From: Chara braunii
Taxonomy: Eukaryota; Streptophyta; Charophyceae; Charales; Characeae
Direction: 5' to 3'
Assembly: GCA_003427395.1 (NCBI GenBank)
Contig: BFEA01000336.1
Span: forward strand, 222,876-258,645
DNA length: 35,770 nt
A program made the position numbers and the translations under genes. Position 1 is the first letter of the stretch, and the number at the start of each line of letters is the position of its first letter. Shown one piece after another: positions 20,046 to 29,548 of this stretch. Below the pieces are notes generated by a model. That model was not told where the DNA came from. It ran no database searches and was given only the letters and a program-made list of their open reading frames with translations.

Positions 20046-20184
20046 TGAGAAATTGCTTTATTGACTCCCACGCCTCATCCGTGTTAGTTTGATGGGCAAG
20101 AAACGGTGCATCCTAAGGAAGATTGAATATTTGCTCACTATCGTTTTTTAATTGATGGAGATTAATTATGACATTACTTGTATT
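20046..20184. repeat. ~500-bp tandem duplication, copy 1, middle segment
   Basis: Matches 21183-21325 (TGAGAAATTGCTTTATTGAC, GATGGGCAAGAAACGGTGCAT). It lies between the Ty3/gypsy element and the hAT-like element. Confidence 0.88.
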
Positions 20185-20814
20185 CAGGGTTATCGAGCCC
20201 CGAGCCCGGGGCCCCAGTAGGGGTCGGGGGGTGGGCACCTCGAACCCTGGCTCCGAAGCCCCCCCCCGCCCCCCCAAGAAATATAAAAAATATTAGGGGA
20301 GGGCGCAGTGCGAGCCTTCCCTCCCGGGCCAAAAATCCAAAAAATGATTTTTACACCTCCTCGAGGCCCCCCTCGGCGCCACACCCACTGCTGGTGCGGG
20401 ACCGGGGATGGCTAGGGGCAGGGATGTAGGGGTGCAGGGTGCAGGGGNNNNNNNNNNNNNNNNNNNNNNNNNNNNNNNNNNNNNNNNNNNNNNNNNNNNN
20501 NNNNNNNNNNNNNNNNNNNNNNNNNNNNNNNNNNNNNNNNNNNNNNNNNNNNNNNNNNNNNNNNNNNNNNNNNNNNNNNNNNNNNNNNNNNNNNNNNNNN
20601 NNNNNNNNNNNNNNNNNNNNNNNNNNNNNNNNNNNNNNNNNNNNNNNNNNNNNNNNNNNNNNNNNNNNNNNNNNNNNNNNNNNNNNNNNNNNNNNNNNNN
20701 NNNNNNNNNNNNNNNNNNNNNNNNNNNNNNNNNNNNNNNNNNNNNNNNNNNNNNNNNNNNNNNNNNNNNNTGGGGGTCAACTCAGGCCCTCGGGATCCCC
20801 GGGTGACAACACTG
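20185..20814. mobile_element. hAT-like nonautonomous DNA transposon with an assembly gap
   Basis: Ends are CAGGGTTATC on the left and, inverted, CAGTGTTGTC on the right (8 of 10 matching). The perfect 8-bp duplication CTTGTATT lies at 20177-20184 and 20815-20822. An 8-bp duplication with CAGKGTT ends fits the hAT superfamily. The interior is very GC-rich and holds 323 Ns (20448-20770), so true length and content are unknown; no transposase is visible. The undisturbed tandem copy at about 21183-21340 lacks it. Confidence 0.85.
20448..20770. other. Assembly gap (N run)
   Basis: 323 Ns within the GC-rich hAT-like element. Any translation across it is meaningless. Confidence 0.99.
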
Positions 20815-20822
20815 CTTGTATT

Positions 20823-21014
20823 AAGTGGCTTAGTGAAGGAAATGAGTGATAAGTTAAGACCGGGGCTGACAAGTGGAAAGTTATCCATGCGTCTCAACAG
20901 ATGGATAACGATGTTTGAGGAAAAACAACGTACCTTGCTCAACACAAAGTGTGATTGATTCAACTATGTCGAAGCAGCGATAGCTTGGTCTATTATGACA
21001 AGTTATTATTCAGT
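20823..21014. repeat. ~500-bp tandem duplication, copy 1, last segment
   Basis: Matches about 21326-21490: AAGTGGCTTAGTGA[A/G]GGAAA, CTGACAAGTGGAAAGTTATC, GATAACGATGTTT. Confidence 0.88.
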
Positions 21015-21490
21015 TGTCTCTTGTTTCTTGTTTGATGAGAAATTGATGGACAGATAAACCGATCGAGTAAGACGTGCTTGATAGTAAACATTTGTGCTTA
21101 GTAATTATGGTTTATCAATCAAAACTGATTGTGGGTTGTTTTGTCATCTTGTAAGAGACTAATTTCAAAATCAATAGAAATATGAGAAATTGCTTTATTG
21201 ACTCCCACACTTCATCTGTGGTAAGTTTGATGGGCAAGAAACGGTGCATTCTAAGGAAGATTGCATACTTACTTGCTAATTTTTTTTAATTGTTGAGGAT
21301 TAATTCTGGCAGTATTTATCTTAAGTGGCTTAGTGAGGGAAAGGAGTGATAAGTTAAATCGAGGGCTGACAAGTGGAAAGTTATCCATGTGTCTCAACAG
21401 AAGGATAACGATGTTTAAGGAAAAACAATTTACCTTCCCTGCAATATTTGTTGGCGAGTGCTCGACACAAAGCGTAACTGCAGTGCCTTG
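21015..21490. repeat. ~500-bp tandem duplication, copy 2 (uninterrupted)
   Basis: Uninterrupted counterpart of the segments at 13301-13481, 20046-20184 and 20823-21014. It contains a single AAATA (21178-21182) and no hAT insertion, so it is a natural empty site for both mobile elements. Confidence 0.9.
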
Positions 21491-22040
21491 GCCATAAGTG
21501 GACGTTGTGCGCATCTACCTTTTGCTTAGCGTACAAAATACATCTATAACCACTGGCTTTTTGCATCGTACAAGTATGATAGTAGAGATCAGTGGTACTC
21601 GACACTGTGTACTAACTAGAAAGAGTCTGTGATATATATTGTCACAAACAAAACTGCCCGGTATATACATATACATACAGGGTGGTCGGCGTTCGGGATA
21701 GGCCGAACGCCCGAACCCGAACGCCTGAACGAACAGGACCCCTTGGCGATGCGTTCGCCTGTTCGGGCCAAATGCGGACCAAAAAAATAAAAAAAAATAA
21801 AAAATAAAAAACTGAAAAAACATATGTTATGCAAAAAAAATAAACTAAACAACATTTGTCTGAGCATTACATCCGAACTCATTACCAAATTTGAAATAAC
21901 AATAAAAAAAGAAAAATAAATACTAATACGAAAAATAAGAAAAAATAAAAAGAGAAATTACTAAATTAAAGAATTAAAATTAGTGACTGTGCAAGCCCGT
22001 TTTCGACATCACCATCTTTGGTTGTAAGGCTCACTACGCT
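21491..22040. other. AT-rich non-coding stretch
   Basis: No gene seen. 21780-21990 is strongly A-rich (AAAAATAAAA-type). A block at 21677-21775 has repeated GTTCGGGC/GCCCGAAC motifs and starts CAGGGTGGTC, which could be one end of another hAT-like element, but no second end or duplication was found. Confidence 0.4.
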
Positions 22041-22086
22041 GACGTTAAATTGCCTCTGGATCAGCCAATGGTTGTAAGGCTCGCTG
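22041..22086 (+). repeat. 46-bp leader-derived repeat next to the truncated LTR
   Basis: Identical to 23414-23459 in the leader of the downstream element (starts GACGTTAAATTGCC, ends AAGGCTCGCTG). It abuts the truncated 5' LTR at a shared ACGC. Confidence 0.9.
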
Positions 22087-22087
22087 A

Positions 22088-22666
22088 ACGCAGGCAGGCC
22101 ACTTCGATATAGCAAAGGGCCTACCTCCGCATTCCTCATTCGGGTGCTGGTTGCATGCTGCGCGAGCGCTGCTGCGCTATTTGCTGGCTGGCACCTACAC
22201 TCTCACGGGCGAGCAGGGAAGGAGCACGTAGCCATAGCCGAGCTGCGCTACTATAAGCTGGGTGAGGCGCAGGGTGGTCCTTGGGTGCTAGTGGCATCTG
22301 TGTGTTGGGGAACGAGGTTGTGAGTGTGGCGAGAGACATACCTGGTGTTGAAAGCGTGCGACACTGGTCGCTGTATGCTCGTACTTCGGGAGAGTTGTTG
22401 ACGTCGTCTCTCGGCATCGTAGTGTAGGCTAGATAGGATCTGCCACATGTAGTCTGGGCGTCGAGCACCAGATAGGATATCAACTCTGGTTCTTTGTTGA
22501 TGATGATGGGACTATTTCAGCATTGTCAATTATGAACTCTTGGTGTGTTCTTATTTGGTGATTCTCGTGATGCACTTCTCCTGTTGGTTCGAGGTCACGA
22601 CTATCTGGACTCATATGTATGATGCTGTTTGATTGCTGAAGTTTGCTATTGCTCATCTTCCTTGCA
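22088..22666 (+). repeat. 5' LTR remnant of the third element
   Basis: 579 bp aligning without indels to 29889-30467. By eye about 28 differences, about 24 of them transitions. It ends ..CTTGCA just before the primer-binding site. Confidence 0.92.
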
Positions 22667-22669
22667 ATT

Positions 22670-22680
22670 TGGTATCGGAG
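22670..22680 (+). other. Primer-binding site
   Basis: TGGTATCGGAG, three bases after the LTR end. It resembles the plant initiator-Met site TGGTATCAGAG with one change, shared with the minus-strand element. Confidence 0.8.
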
Positions 22681-23925
22681 TTGTGGTACGTTTGCGCTCA
22701 TCTGGCGCTCGTCTTCTGCCTGGTACGGCACATACATGCGGTCTGCTTGGCGAGTTTGGCCGTAAGTGGTGTGTAGTGAGGAGGGCGGAGGCGAGTGAGT
22801 GGCGACCCAGGAGGTGAGGGGATCGCCACGAAGGCTACGTGAGGTGTAATGAGGTCTGGACAGTGTGATGAGAACTATCTAATGTTCGATTGATGCTGAG
22901 GTGGAACAACGAGATAATGCTGGTTGTGCCGATGCAGTGACCGGTAATCTCAATCCCCATAAGGTCATCTGGTGAGATTATCTCTGTGGTTGGGGGCAGC
23001 TATTTGAGGTACGTTGCTCTTAACCTTATCTACCCTCTTCGACACTTCTTACCGTGAGGTTGTGTGTTCCTTCTTCAGAGTCCTCTCGTTGTGACGTGTC
23101 GAGTGCGCTCAACCTTGAGAGTCGACAATGTTCACGTGGAGCATCTGGGAGACGATGGGCGAAGCTTTCTGAAGGGCCCTGGACGAAGCACTGGGTCACA
23201 GTCACCATGCCAACCCACCGGGAGTAGAGCACGCATGCTTTGCTGCTTGTCCTTTGTTTGGCTTGCCGCGCTGTGAGATGGGTACTGAAGGGCAGGCCAG
23301 CCCTTAAGGGAGACGAGACCGGGCGTCTTTAAATAAACACCGGAAGGGGAACCATTGGCTGTGATCGTCGTCCGGCTGCGACGTAAAAGAATTCCTGGAG
23401 TCACTTGGGGGCGGACGTTAAATTGCCTCTGGATCAGCCAATGGTTGTAAGGCTCGCTGCACGCGAGGATAATCCAGTGCAGGGCTGGCCAGCTCAGCAG
23501 ATACTCGAGGCACAGGGGTGGGCCGAACACACACCTTTAGACACGCGACGCTCTCCAGATTGCTCAGGGACGCTGACGTCAAGTGATACTCAGGGGAACT
23601 AAGGGAGGGGTAGATTTCAGGTGATAAGTTCGAGAAAATTCCATGCTGTCCTATCCACACAAATGATTCTATTTTTATGTTTTGATTAGTTAGGTGTACA
23701 ATTATTGACAACTGACAGACAACATTAGTTAGAATTGTTTCTTGTTCATGATGCTTCTGTTTGCGGAGTAGTCAAACTAAAAATAGTTTTATTTGTAGGA
23801 ATCTGACTTACCTGTTGACCCGAATGTAAAGTCTCCGAAATAGCGACCAGTTAATTGGTCTGTGCACTACGAGGCGGTAGGCACCTAGAGTGCGGTAGTG
23901 CAGATTGTGTACAGGGCTGTAGCTT
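22681..23925 (+). other. Leader of the third element
   Basis: No coding region supported. It contains the 46-bp repeat at 23414-23459 and, at 23377-23397, a segment like the first element's leader near 935. Confidence 0.6.
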
Positions 23926-25389
23926 ATGAGCGACGAGGAGGACACTGGGGAGGACGACCGGAGGATATTGCGATTGGCTAGACGCCCAATTGCCCACCTG
24001 GCTTTAGGGTCGGAGGGCGACAAATTTCTGTTCCGCCAGCTTAGGGAGAGGCAGCAGCAGCAGAGGAGGGCTAGAGCAGCAGAAGCTAGCAGGGCACTTG
24101 TGAGTGAAACCGTAGCTTCAGAAGCCATGGCCATCGCAGCGCGGCAGTCTACTCAGGCCGGTAGTTCAGGGTCTGTTGGGTCAACGGTCGCGCAGACCCA
24201 GAGTGAGTCCACTGGCGTCATGGCGAGCTAGCCACTAGTGTTAACTCCCGATGAGATTGCCATACAACAAGCAGCATTGCAGGAGGCACAACTACATAAG
24301 GCGTTAGGAGATATAAAAGCGAAGAAAGATAGAATGAATAGAAGAAGAGCCAGGATGCAATGTCAACAAGCGGACGTTAATGAGTTAGAGGAGATGGACC
24401 TGACGCACCTAACGGATGATGTGAGGATCATCCGGTCTGTCCTGCTGAATGCAGTGGAGATGCAGGACCAGCAAACAACCATCCTTCAGGACATCCAGCA
24501 AAGTCTGGCCCTGTTGGTTGGGCGAGCGCCAACAACGTCACCAATGTCCGGGCCTGGTGCCTGGCCCGTTGTACATCCTCCTCCTTATGTCCCACCGGTG
24601 ACTGGGGTATCCCCATATGTAGCTCCATCATCGGTTGTGATCGTTTCCCTGGGCATGCCGCTGTCAGGAGGGGTATCAGCAGGGACTAGTTTGCAGGTTT
24701 CTGTACAGACAGTGTACACCCAATCTTCATTGCAGGTTGCGGTCACCACGCAGCCTCCTGTCTCGCAGCCTGTGCAGCCACAGGGCACACAACGCCAGCA
24801 GCTAGCACAACAACCTGTGTCGCAGGGTCCATAGCCCGGAGTGATGCAGGGACCGGGACAAACACAGTGGGTTCCAAAGACGGCCATCGCCGCTCCCAAA
24901 CCTTTCACAGGTAATAAGAGGGGCGAAGACCTCGACACGTGGTCCAGGGAAGTGTCGGTCTACGTCAGGTGTACACTTACCTTGCCGCACAAAGAAGTGC
25001 TTGTGGCTGCTTCCTACCTAGAGGGTAGTGCAACAAGATGGTTGAGTGGTTAAGTGCAACTCCAGGGGTATGGTCATGACTTCCGCACTTGGGCAGTCAC
25101 CCAGAAATTGGATGACTTCCTTAAGCTGGTGGAAGAAAGGTGGCATGATCCTCAGGAGGCTTAAAGGGCCACTGATGCGATCCTGACACTCCACACGAGG
25201 CAGTTTAAGTCAGTAAGGGAAGCCACCGACGCTGTTGAGCGTCTGATCTGTGTCCCTGGGGTGCGCTATGACCCCCAGGTTTTACTTACCTCGTACCCGA
25301 GATGCTTTTCTTTGCCTCTCAGGAACCAATTGGCAAGTCAAGCCAACATCAATATGCACAACTTTCCTTCGTTTAGCAAGATGGCCTAG
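23926..25389 (+). pseudogene. gag: Gag, N-terminal and capsid part (third element)
   Basis: A single frame (1) with in-frame stops at 24229 (TAG), 24832 (TAG), 25051 (TAA), 25162 (TAA) and 25387 (TAG). It starts at the ATG of SDEEDTGEDDRRIL. An Arg/Gln-rich helix (LRERQQQQRRARAAEA) is followed by a coiled coil (PDEIAIQQAALQEAQLHKAL to DIQQSLALLV) and a Pro/Gln-rich linker. The capsid-like domain reads KPFTGNKRGEDLDTWSREV, YLEGSATRWLSG, DDFLKLVEERWHDP. After 25389 the reading moves to frame 3. No ATG-initiated full gag remains. Confidence 0.8.
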
Positions 25390-25394
25390 ACCTT

Positions 25395-25899
25395 GAGGCG
25401 AAGATAGGGCATGGACAGGCACCCACTACGGATGGTAGGAGGAAGACACTGCCTCCCAACTGGAAGGCGAGGGGCCGCCTAATGCTTGTCGATAACGATG
25501 GTTCTACAATCGAGCTAGACGACAACTTCCAGGAGGGAGTAGGTTCAAAGGCGGGCAGCGTAGAAGCTTCAACGGGTGGAGTAGTCGCTGTCGTAGCTCA
25601 AAAAGGTAAGGCGACCGGTCGTCGTGGAGGCTCCCGGTCAAGGAGTCAAGTTGACCCAAACGCTCCCCCATGGGAGAAGGCGGGTCTTTCAGAGGACGTG
25701 TGGAGAGATCGGTACAGACGGCAGGCTTGCATTCGTTGTGGCCAACATGGCCATACCATAATCAGTTTGAGTGTCGTAACAAGAAGGTGACCGACAAGAT
25801 CCCGCCTATGATGGGGCAGGCAGTAGGATCCTCACATCCTGTTGGTAGCAATGTTGCCAGCACTTCAGGCACTGCTCCGGGAAACACGTCGGGCTAGTA
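25395..25899 (+). pseudogene. gag: Gag nucleocapsid with frameshift inside the zinc knuckle
   Basis: Frame 3 gives LPPNWKARGRLMLVDNDGS, a basic GRRGGSRSRSQ patch and CIRCGQHGHT. The expected last Cys is only reached in frame 2 (QFECRNKK), so a single-base indel near 25760 splits the C-x2-C-x4-H-x4-C zinc knuckle. The frame 2 remainder ends at a TAG near 25897. Confidence 0.82.
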
Positions 25900-25929
25900 G
25901 GAATAGCAGTTGTTCCTACTAGGGTCGAG

Positions 25930-26496
25930 GTGGTGGTGGCCCAAGCTACTGACTCCAGTGTCGTCCTGCAAACACGTTCAGACCCATCAAGCCTCTGTTC
26001 GATGAATGTGTTCGAGTCCTTAGAGGAGTTAGAGGTGGAGTGGTCTAGATCAGACCCGCTAGCTTCTTGGACAGCCCTAGTCAAAGCCCCTAAGGGTGAG
26101 ATGTTCGTCAGCGAGGTTGTCATTGGCGGCCGCTGCTCGACAAGGAACTTTATTAGTCGCGCGTGCGTTGAGAGGCTGCGTTTATAGGGGCAAGTGCAGC
26201 GCCTGAGTCGACCTGTGGAGTCGACCTGTGCTGACAAACAACGCATGGTAGTCAATGACTACCTCCAGGATGTGGAGTGTTGTTTCCCGTACGCGGGAGG
26301 GGAATTGAGACATCGCGTCTCGTTCCTAGTGAGTGACGAGCTCCCAATGGATATGTTACGAGGTATGTACTACCTCTGTGTGACACAGCCCCAGTTTGAC
26401 TGGGACCGAAAAGTGGTCAAACACACTTTGCCAGGTGGAGTGACCGCCAGATTACATAAGTTCAAAGCTAGTAGTTTGATTGAGTCCTATGGGTGA
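25930..26496 (+). pseudogene. pro: Protease region (third element), active site not recognisable
   Basis: Frame 1 between nucleocapsid and RT. It reads SEVVIGGRCSTRNFISRACVERL, which aligns with the protease of the first element (LIDSGATRSYISRKVLKKL), but DSGAT has become GGRCSTR, so the catalytic Asp is gone. TAG at 26185-26187 and TGA at 26494-26496 interrupt it. Downstream parts (DDxxxDMLRGMYYL, like VVLGMDW) confirm the placement. Confidence 0.7.
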
Positions 26497-27066
26497 ATGT
26501 GTGCGGCCGCGTTCTACAATTATTATAAGCAAAACCAGGAGGAGGGTATGTATTTACTTCATGTCTCTGCTGCAGGCGAGCCGGTGAAAATGCCGCCGGA
26601 GATAGAGCGAGTAGTTGCCAAGTACCCTGATCTATTTGAAGAGCCGACAGGGGTTGTAGAGAGGGAGGTCGTCCACGCGATAGAGATTATCCCAGGGTCT
26701 AGTATCCTGAAGGGTAGGATCTATCGGATGTCTCCAGGCGAGCTCGATGAGCTTCGCCGACAGCTCAAGGAAATCATAGAGAAGGGATGGATCCGACCTA
26801 GTGTCTCTCCTTATGGATCTCCAGTACTATTCGTACCTAAGAAGAAGGGGGGTACACTTAGGATGTGCATTGCCTATAGGGGCCTGAATGCCATCACTGT
26901 AAAGAATCGAGAGCCCTTGCCGAGCATCGACGATTTGCTAGATAGAGTGCAAGGGTGACGGTACTTCAGTAAGATAGATCTGAAGTCCGGGTACCATCAG
27001 ATTGCAATCCGGGCTAAGGATCAACACAAAACCGCTTTTCAGACCAGGTACGGTCTATACGAGTTT
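26497..27066 (+). pseudogene. pol: Reverse transcriptase, N-terminal part
   Basis: Same frame as the long downstream frame. It contains [55 protein letters not shown] and [19 protein letters not shown] at 26956-26958 replaces the Cys of DRVQGC seen in the minus-strand sibling. It then reads [17 protein letters not shown] straight into the 814-codon open stretch. Confidence 0.88.
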
Positions 27067-29511
27067 GTGGTAATGCCTTTCGGCCTTTGCAATGATCCTG
27101 GCACCTTTCAGCACGCTATGAATCGGATATTCCATGACTACTTGGATAAGTTTGTCATTGTGTACCTCGATGACATACTTATTTGTAGTAAGACTGTCGA
27201 GGAGCACCTTGCACATTTGGACAAAGTCCTCAGTCTCCTGCGACAGCACAAGTTCAAGATCAACGGTGAGAAGTGCGAGTTTGGCCGCACCCGTGTCTTG
27301 TACTTGGGTCATGAGATATCCGCGGAAGGGTTGAAGCCCGATAACGCGAAGGTGGCCAGCATTCGTGATTGGCCATGTCCTCAGTCTGTGACTGAGATGA
27401 CATCTTTCTTAGGAATGACAGGCTACTATAGGACTTTCGTTAAGAACTATAGCATAATGGCCGCTCCTTTGACTGATCTGACCCGCCTTGACACCCCATG
27501 GGAGTGGACAGATGAGTGCGAGGCTGCTTTCAGACATTTGAAGCATGCGTCGACGCTCTATGAGGTCTTGAAACTTCCTGATCCTGATAAGTCGTTTATA
27601 GTCACCACGGATGCCAGCCAATATGGCATTGGCGCCGTGCTCGCGCAGCAGGAGGGGCCAAAGTTGAGGCCTGTGGAGTACATGTCCAAGAAAATGCCGT
27701 CTCAGAAGTTGGCTAAGTCCACCTATGAGAAGGAACTCTATGCCGTTTACAAGGCTCTGACCCATTGGAGACACTATCTCCTTGGGAGGTTCTTCATCCT
27801 CAGGACTGATCATCAGACCCTGAGATGGATGAGAACTCAGTCGGTGCTCTCTGACGCTCTCAAGCGTTGGATCGAAGTCATTGAGCAATATGACTTTGAC
27901 CCTCAGTATCTGAAAGGGGAGTACAACAAGGTTGTTGATGCTTTGTCGCGTAAACCTGATTTCTCAGGTGCGCTAATGATTGAGTTCGATCTGACGAACA
28001 ATGTTACTCAGTCCTTGGTGGAAGCCTATCGCGAGGACCAGTTCATGTCTGAGATCATACGCAGACTGCAGGCGAAGGACAAGAAGACCTCTACCGAGTT
28101 TGAATTGGTCAATGGCTTACTGTTCCTTGAGAAGGCAGGGAATAAACAATTGTGTGTCCCTAATAGCGAGTCTTTGCGTAGTTTATTTTTAGGTGAGTGT
28201 CATGATGCCACCGGCCATTTTGGGTACAAGAGGACTGCAGCTAATCTCCTGCAGCGGTTCTGGTGGCCCACGATGATGCGAGATGCCCAGCTGTACGTGG
28301 AAACTTGTCAAGTTTGTCAGAGGGACAAGCCATGTACACAGGCTCCTCTTGGGCTACTGAAGCCCCTTCCGATTCCGAAACGGCCTGGTGAGAGTCTGTC
28401 CATGGACTTCATGGATACTCTGATCACCAGCAAGAGTGGGATGCGACACATCTTCGTCATCGTGGATAGATTTAGTAAGTATGCTGGGTTAGTAGCAATG
28501 CCGAAAACAACAAGGACCGAGTATGTGATCAGAATGTTCAAGGAGAACTGGGTTAGGGACTTTGGGTTACCGAAGTCTATTATTAGTGGCAGGGATGTCC
28601 GATTTACCAGCGAACTGTGGAAGGCCGCTGCTGCAGAGCAGGGAACCCAGTTGCAAACGACTTCTGGGAATCACCCAGAGGCCAACGGCCAGGCCGAGCA
28701 ACTGAACCGCACTGTACAACACCTGTTGAGGCATTACATCAAGCCCAACCAGGAGAAGCTTGCACTCATCGCGAGTCTGTATAACAATGCGGTACACAGT
28801 GCCACCAGGGTGAGTCCGAACAGTTTGCTACTGACTTTCAAGCCTAGACTACCCTTAGATTTTCTCCTTCCTGAGAATCAGTGGACTGCGGCACCAGGTA
28901 CATTAGAGTTTGCTTACCACTATGAACAGAAGATGCAGCAGGCTGTAGAACAGATGCAAAAGGCACAGGCGGCTATGATAGAATCTGCGAACAAACACCG
29001 CCGTGAGTCTTCATTTCAGGTTGGGGACAAAGTTTGGGTTAAGTCCTCAGAACTGGGACAGGAGCACGGGATCTCCCGCAAGCTCATGCCACAGTACTTT
29101 GGACCTTGGGAAGTTTTAGACATCGTTGAGACAGATCCGGATGGGCCATCTTATGTTATCCGGATCCCTGGTCATCTTCAAACTTACCCTATCTTTCACG
29201 CCTCCAAGCTTGCACCTTTCAAGGAAACAGATGAGTTTCCTTTTCGTCGCTCAATGCTCCCCCCAACCATGGATGGAGAAGTGGACATCGATGACATTGT
29301 GGATCACAGGGAGCTGCCAGCTCAGAGACCTGCAGGAAGGGGACGTCCTCCGAAGCCGAAGCTGCAGTACCGCGTTCGGTTAGGACATCATACTGATCCC
29401 AAGGAGGACCATTGGTTTACGAGGGAAGAACTCATGCAGGCCGCTCCTCAAGTTGTAGCTGATTATGAGAAATCTCTGCAGAAGGGAAAGCGCCCCATGA
29501 TTGAAGACTGA
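27067..29511 (+). CDS. pol: Pol: RT palm, RNase H, integrase, chromodomain-like tail
   Basis: The longest intact reading frame of the window, 814 codons to a TGA at 29509-29511. RT: IVYLDDILICSKT with YLDD at 27163-27174, then LYLGHEISAEG. RNase H: TTDASQYGIGAVL (Asp 27610-27612), STYEKELYAVYKAL, RTDHQTLRW, KVVDALSRKPDF. Integrase: zinc residues His 28201 and 28214, Cys 28306 and 28315; first catalytic Asp at 28405-28407 (MDFMD), Glu at 28696-28698 (NGQAEQLNR). The second catalytic Asp, expected in SDRD, is Gly (GGC, 28588-28590); its spacing to Glu (36 residues) matches D-x35-E. The tail has WVKSSELGQE, TYPIFHASKLAPF and a chromodomain-like VDIDDIVDHREL to EDHWFTREELMQA. The first ATG is internal to the RT, so this is a surviving part of Pol and not a separate gene. 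Confidence 0.9.
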   Translation: MVMPFGLCNDPGTFQHAMNRIFHDYLDKFVIVYLDDILICSKTVEEHLAHLDKVLSLLRQHKFKINGEKCEFGRTRVLYLGHEISAEGLKPDNAKVASIRDWPCPQSVTEMTSFLGMTGYYRTFVKNYSIMAAPLTDLTRLDTPWEWTDECEAAFRHLKHASTLYEVLKLPDPDKSFIVTTDASQYGIGAVLAQQEGPKLRPVEYMSKKMPSQKLAKSTYEKELYAVYKALTHWRHYLLGRFFILRTDHQTLRWMRTQSVLSDALKRWIEVIEQYDFDPQYLKGEYNKVVDALSRKPDFSGALMIEFDLTNNVTQSLVEAYREDQFMSEIIRRLQAKDKKTSTEFELVNGLLFLEKAGNKQLCVPNSESLRSLFLGECHDATGHFGYKRTAANLLQRFWWPTMMRDAQLYVETCQVCQRDKPCTQAPLGLLKPLPIPKRPGESLSMDFMDTLITSKSGMRHIFVIVDRFSKYAGLVAMPKTTRTEYVIRMFKENWVRDFGLPKSIISGRDVRFTSELWKAAAAEQGTQLQTTSGNHPEANGQAEQLNRTVQHLLRHYIKPNQEKLALIASLYNNAVHSATRVSPNSLLLTFKPRLPLDFLLPENQWTAAPGTLEFAYHYEQKMQQAVEQMQKAQAAMIESANKHRRESSFQVGDKVWVKSSELGQEHGISRKLMPQYFGPWEVLDIVETDPDGPSYVIRIPGHLQTYPIFHASKLAPFKETDEFPFRRSMLPPTMDGEVDIDDIVDHRELPAQRPAGRGRPPKPKLQYRVRLGHHTDPKEDHWFTREELMQAAPQVVADYEKSLQKGKRPMIED

Positions 29512-29533
29512 GCTTCTCAAAGGACTGTTGAAG

Positions 29534-29548
29534 CTAAGGAGGAGGGAA
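29534..29548 (+). other. Polypurine tract (third element)
   Basis: CTAAGGAGGAGGGAA directly precedes the TG that starts the 3' LTR. Confidence 0.8.

Noticed and set aside
20408-20963. ORFs across the N run
   Set aside because: They consist mostly of undetermined residues.
21677-21775. Second hAT-like element starting CAGGGTGGTC
   Set aside because: No matching inverted end or 8-bp duplication could be identified.
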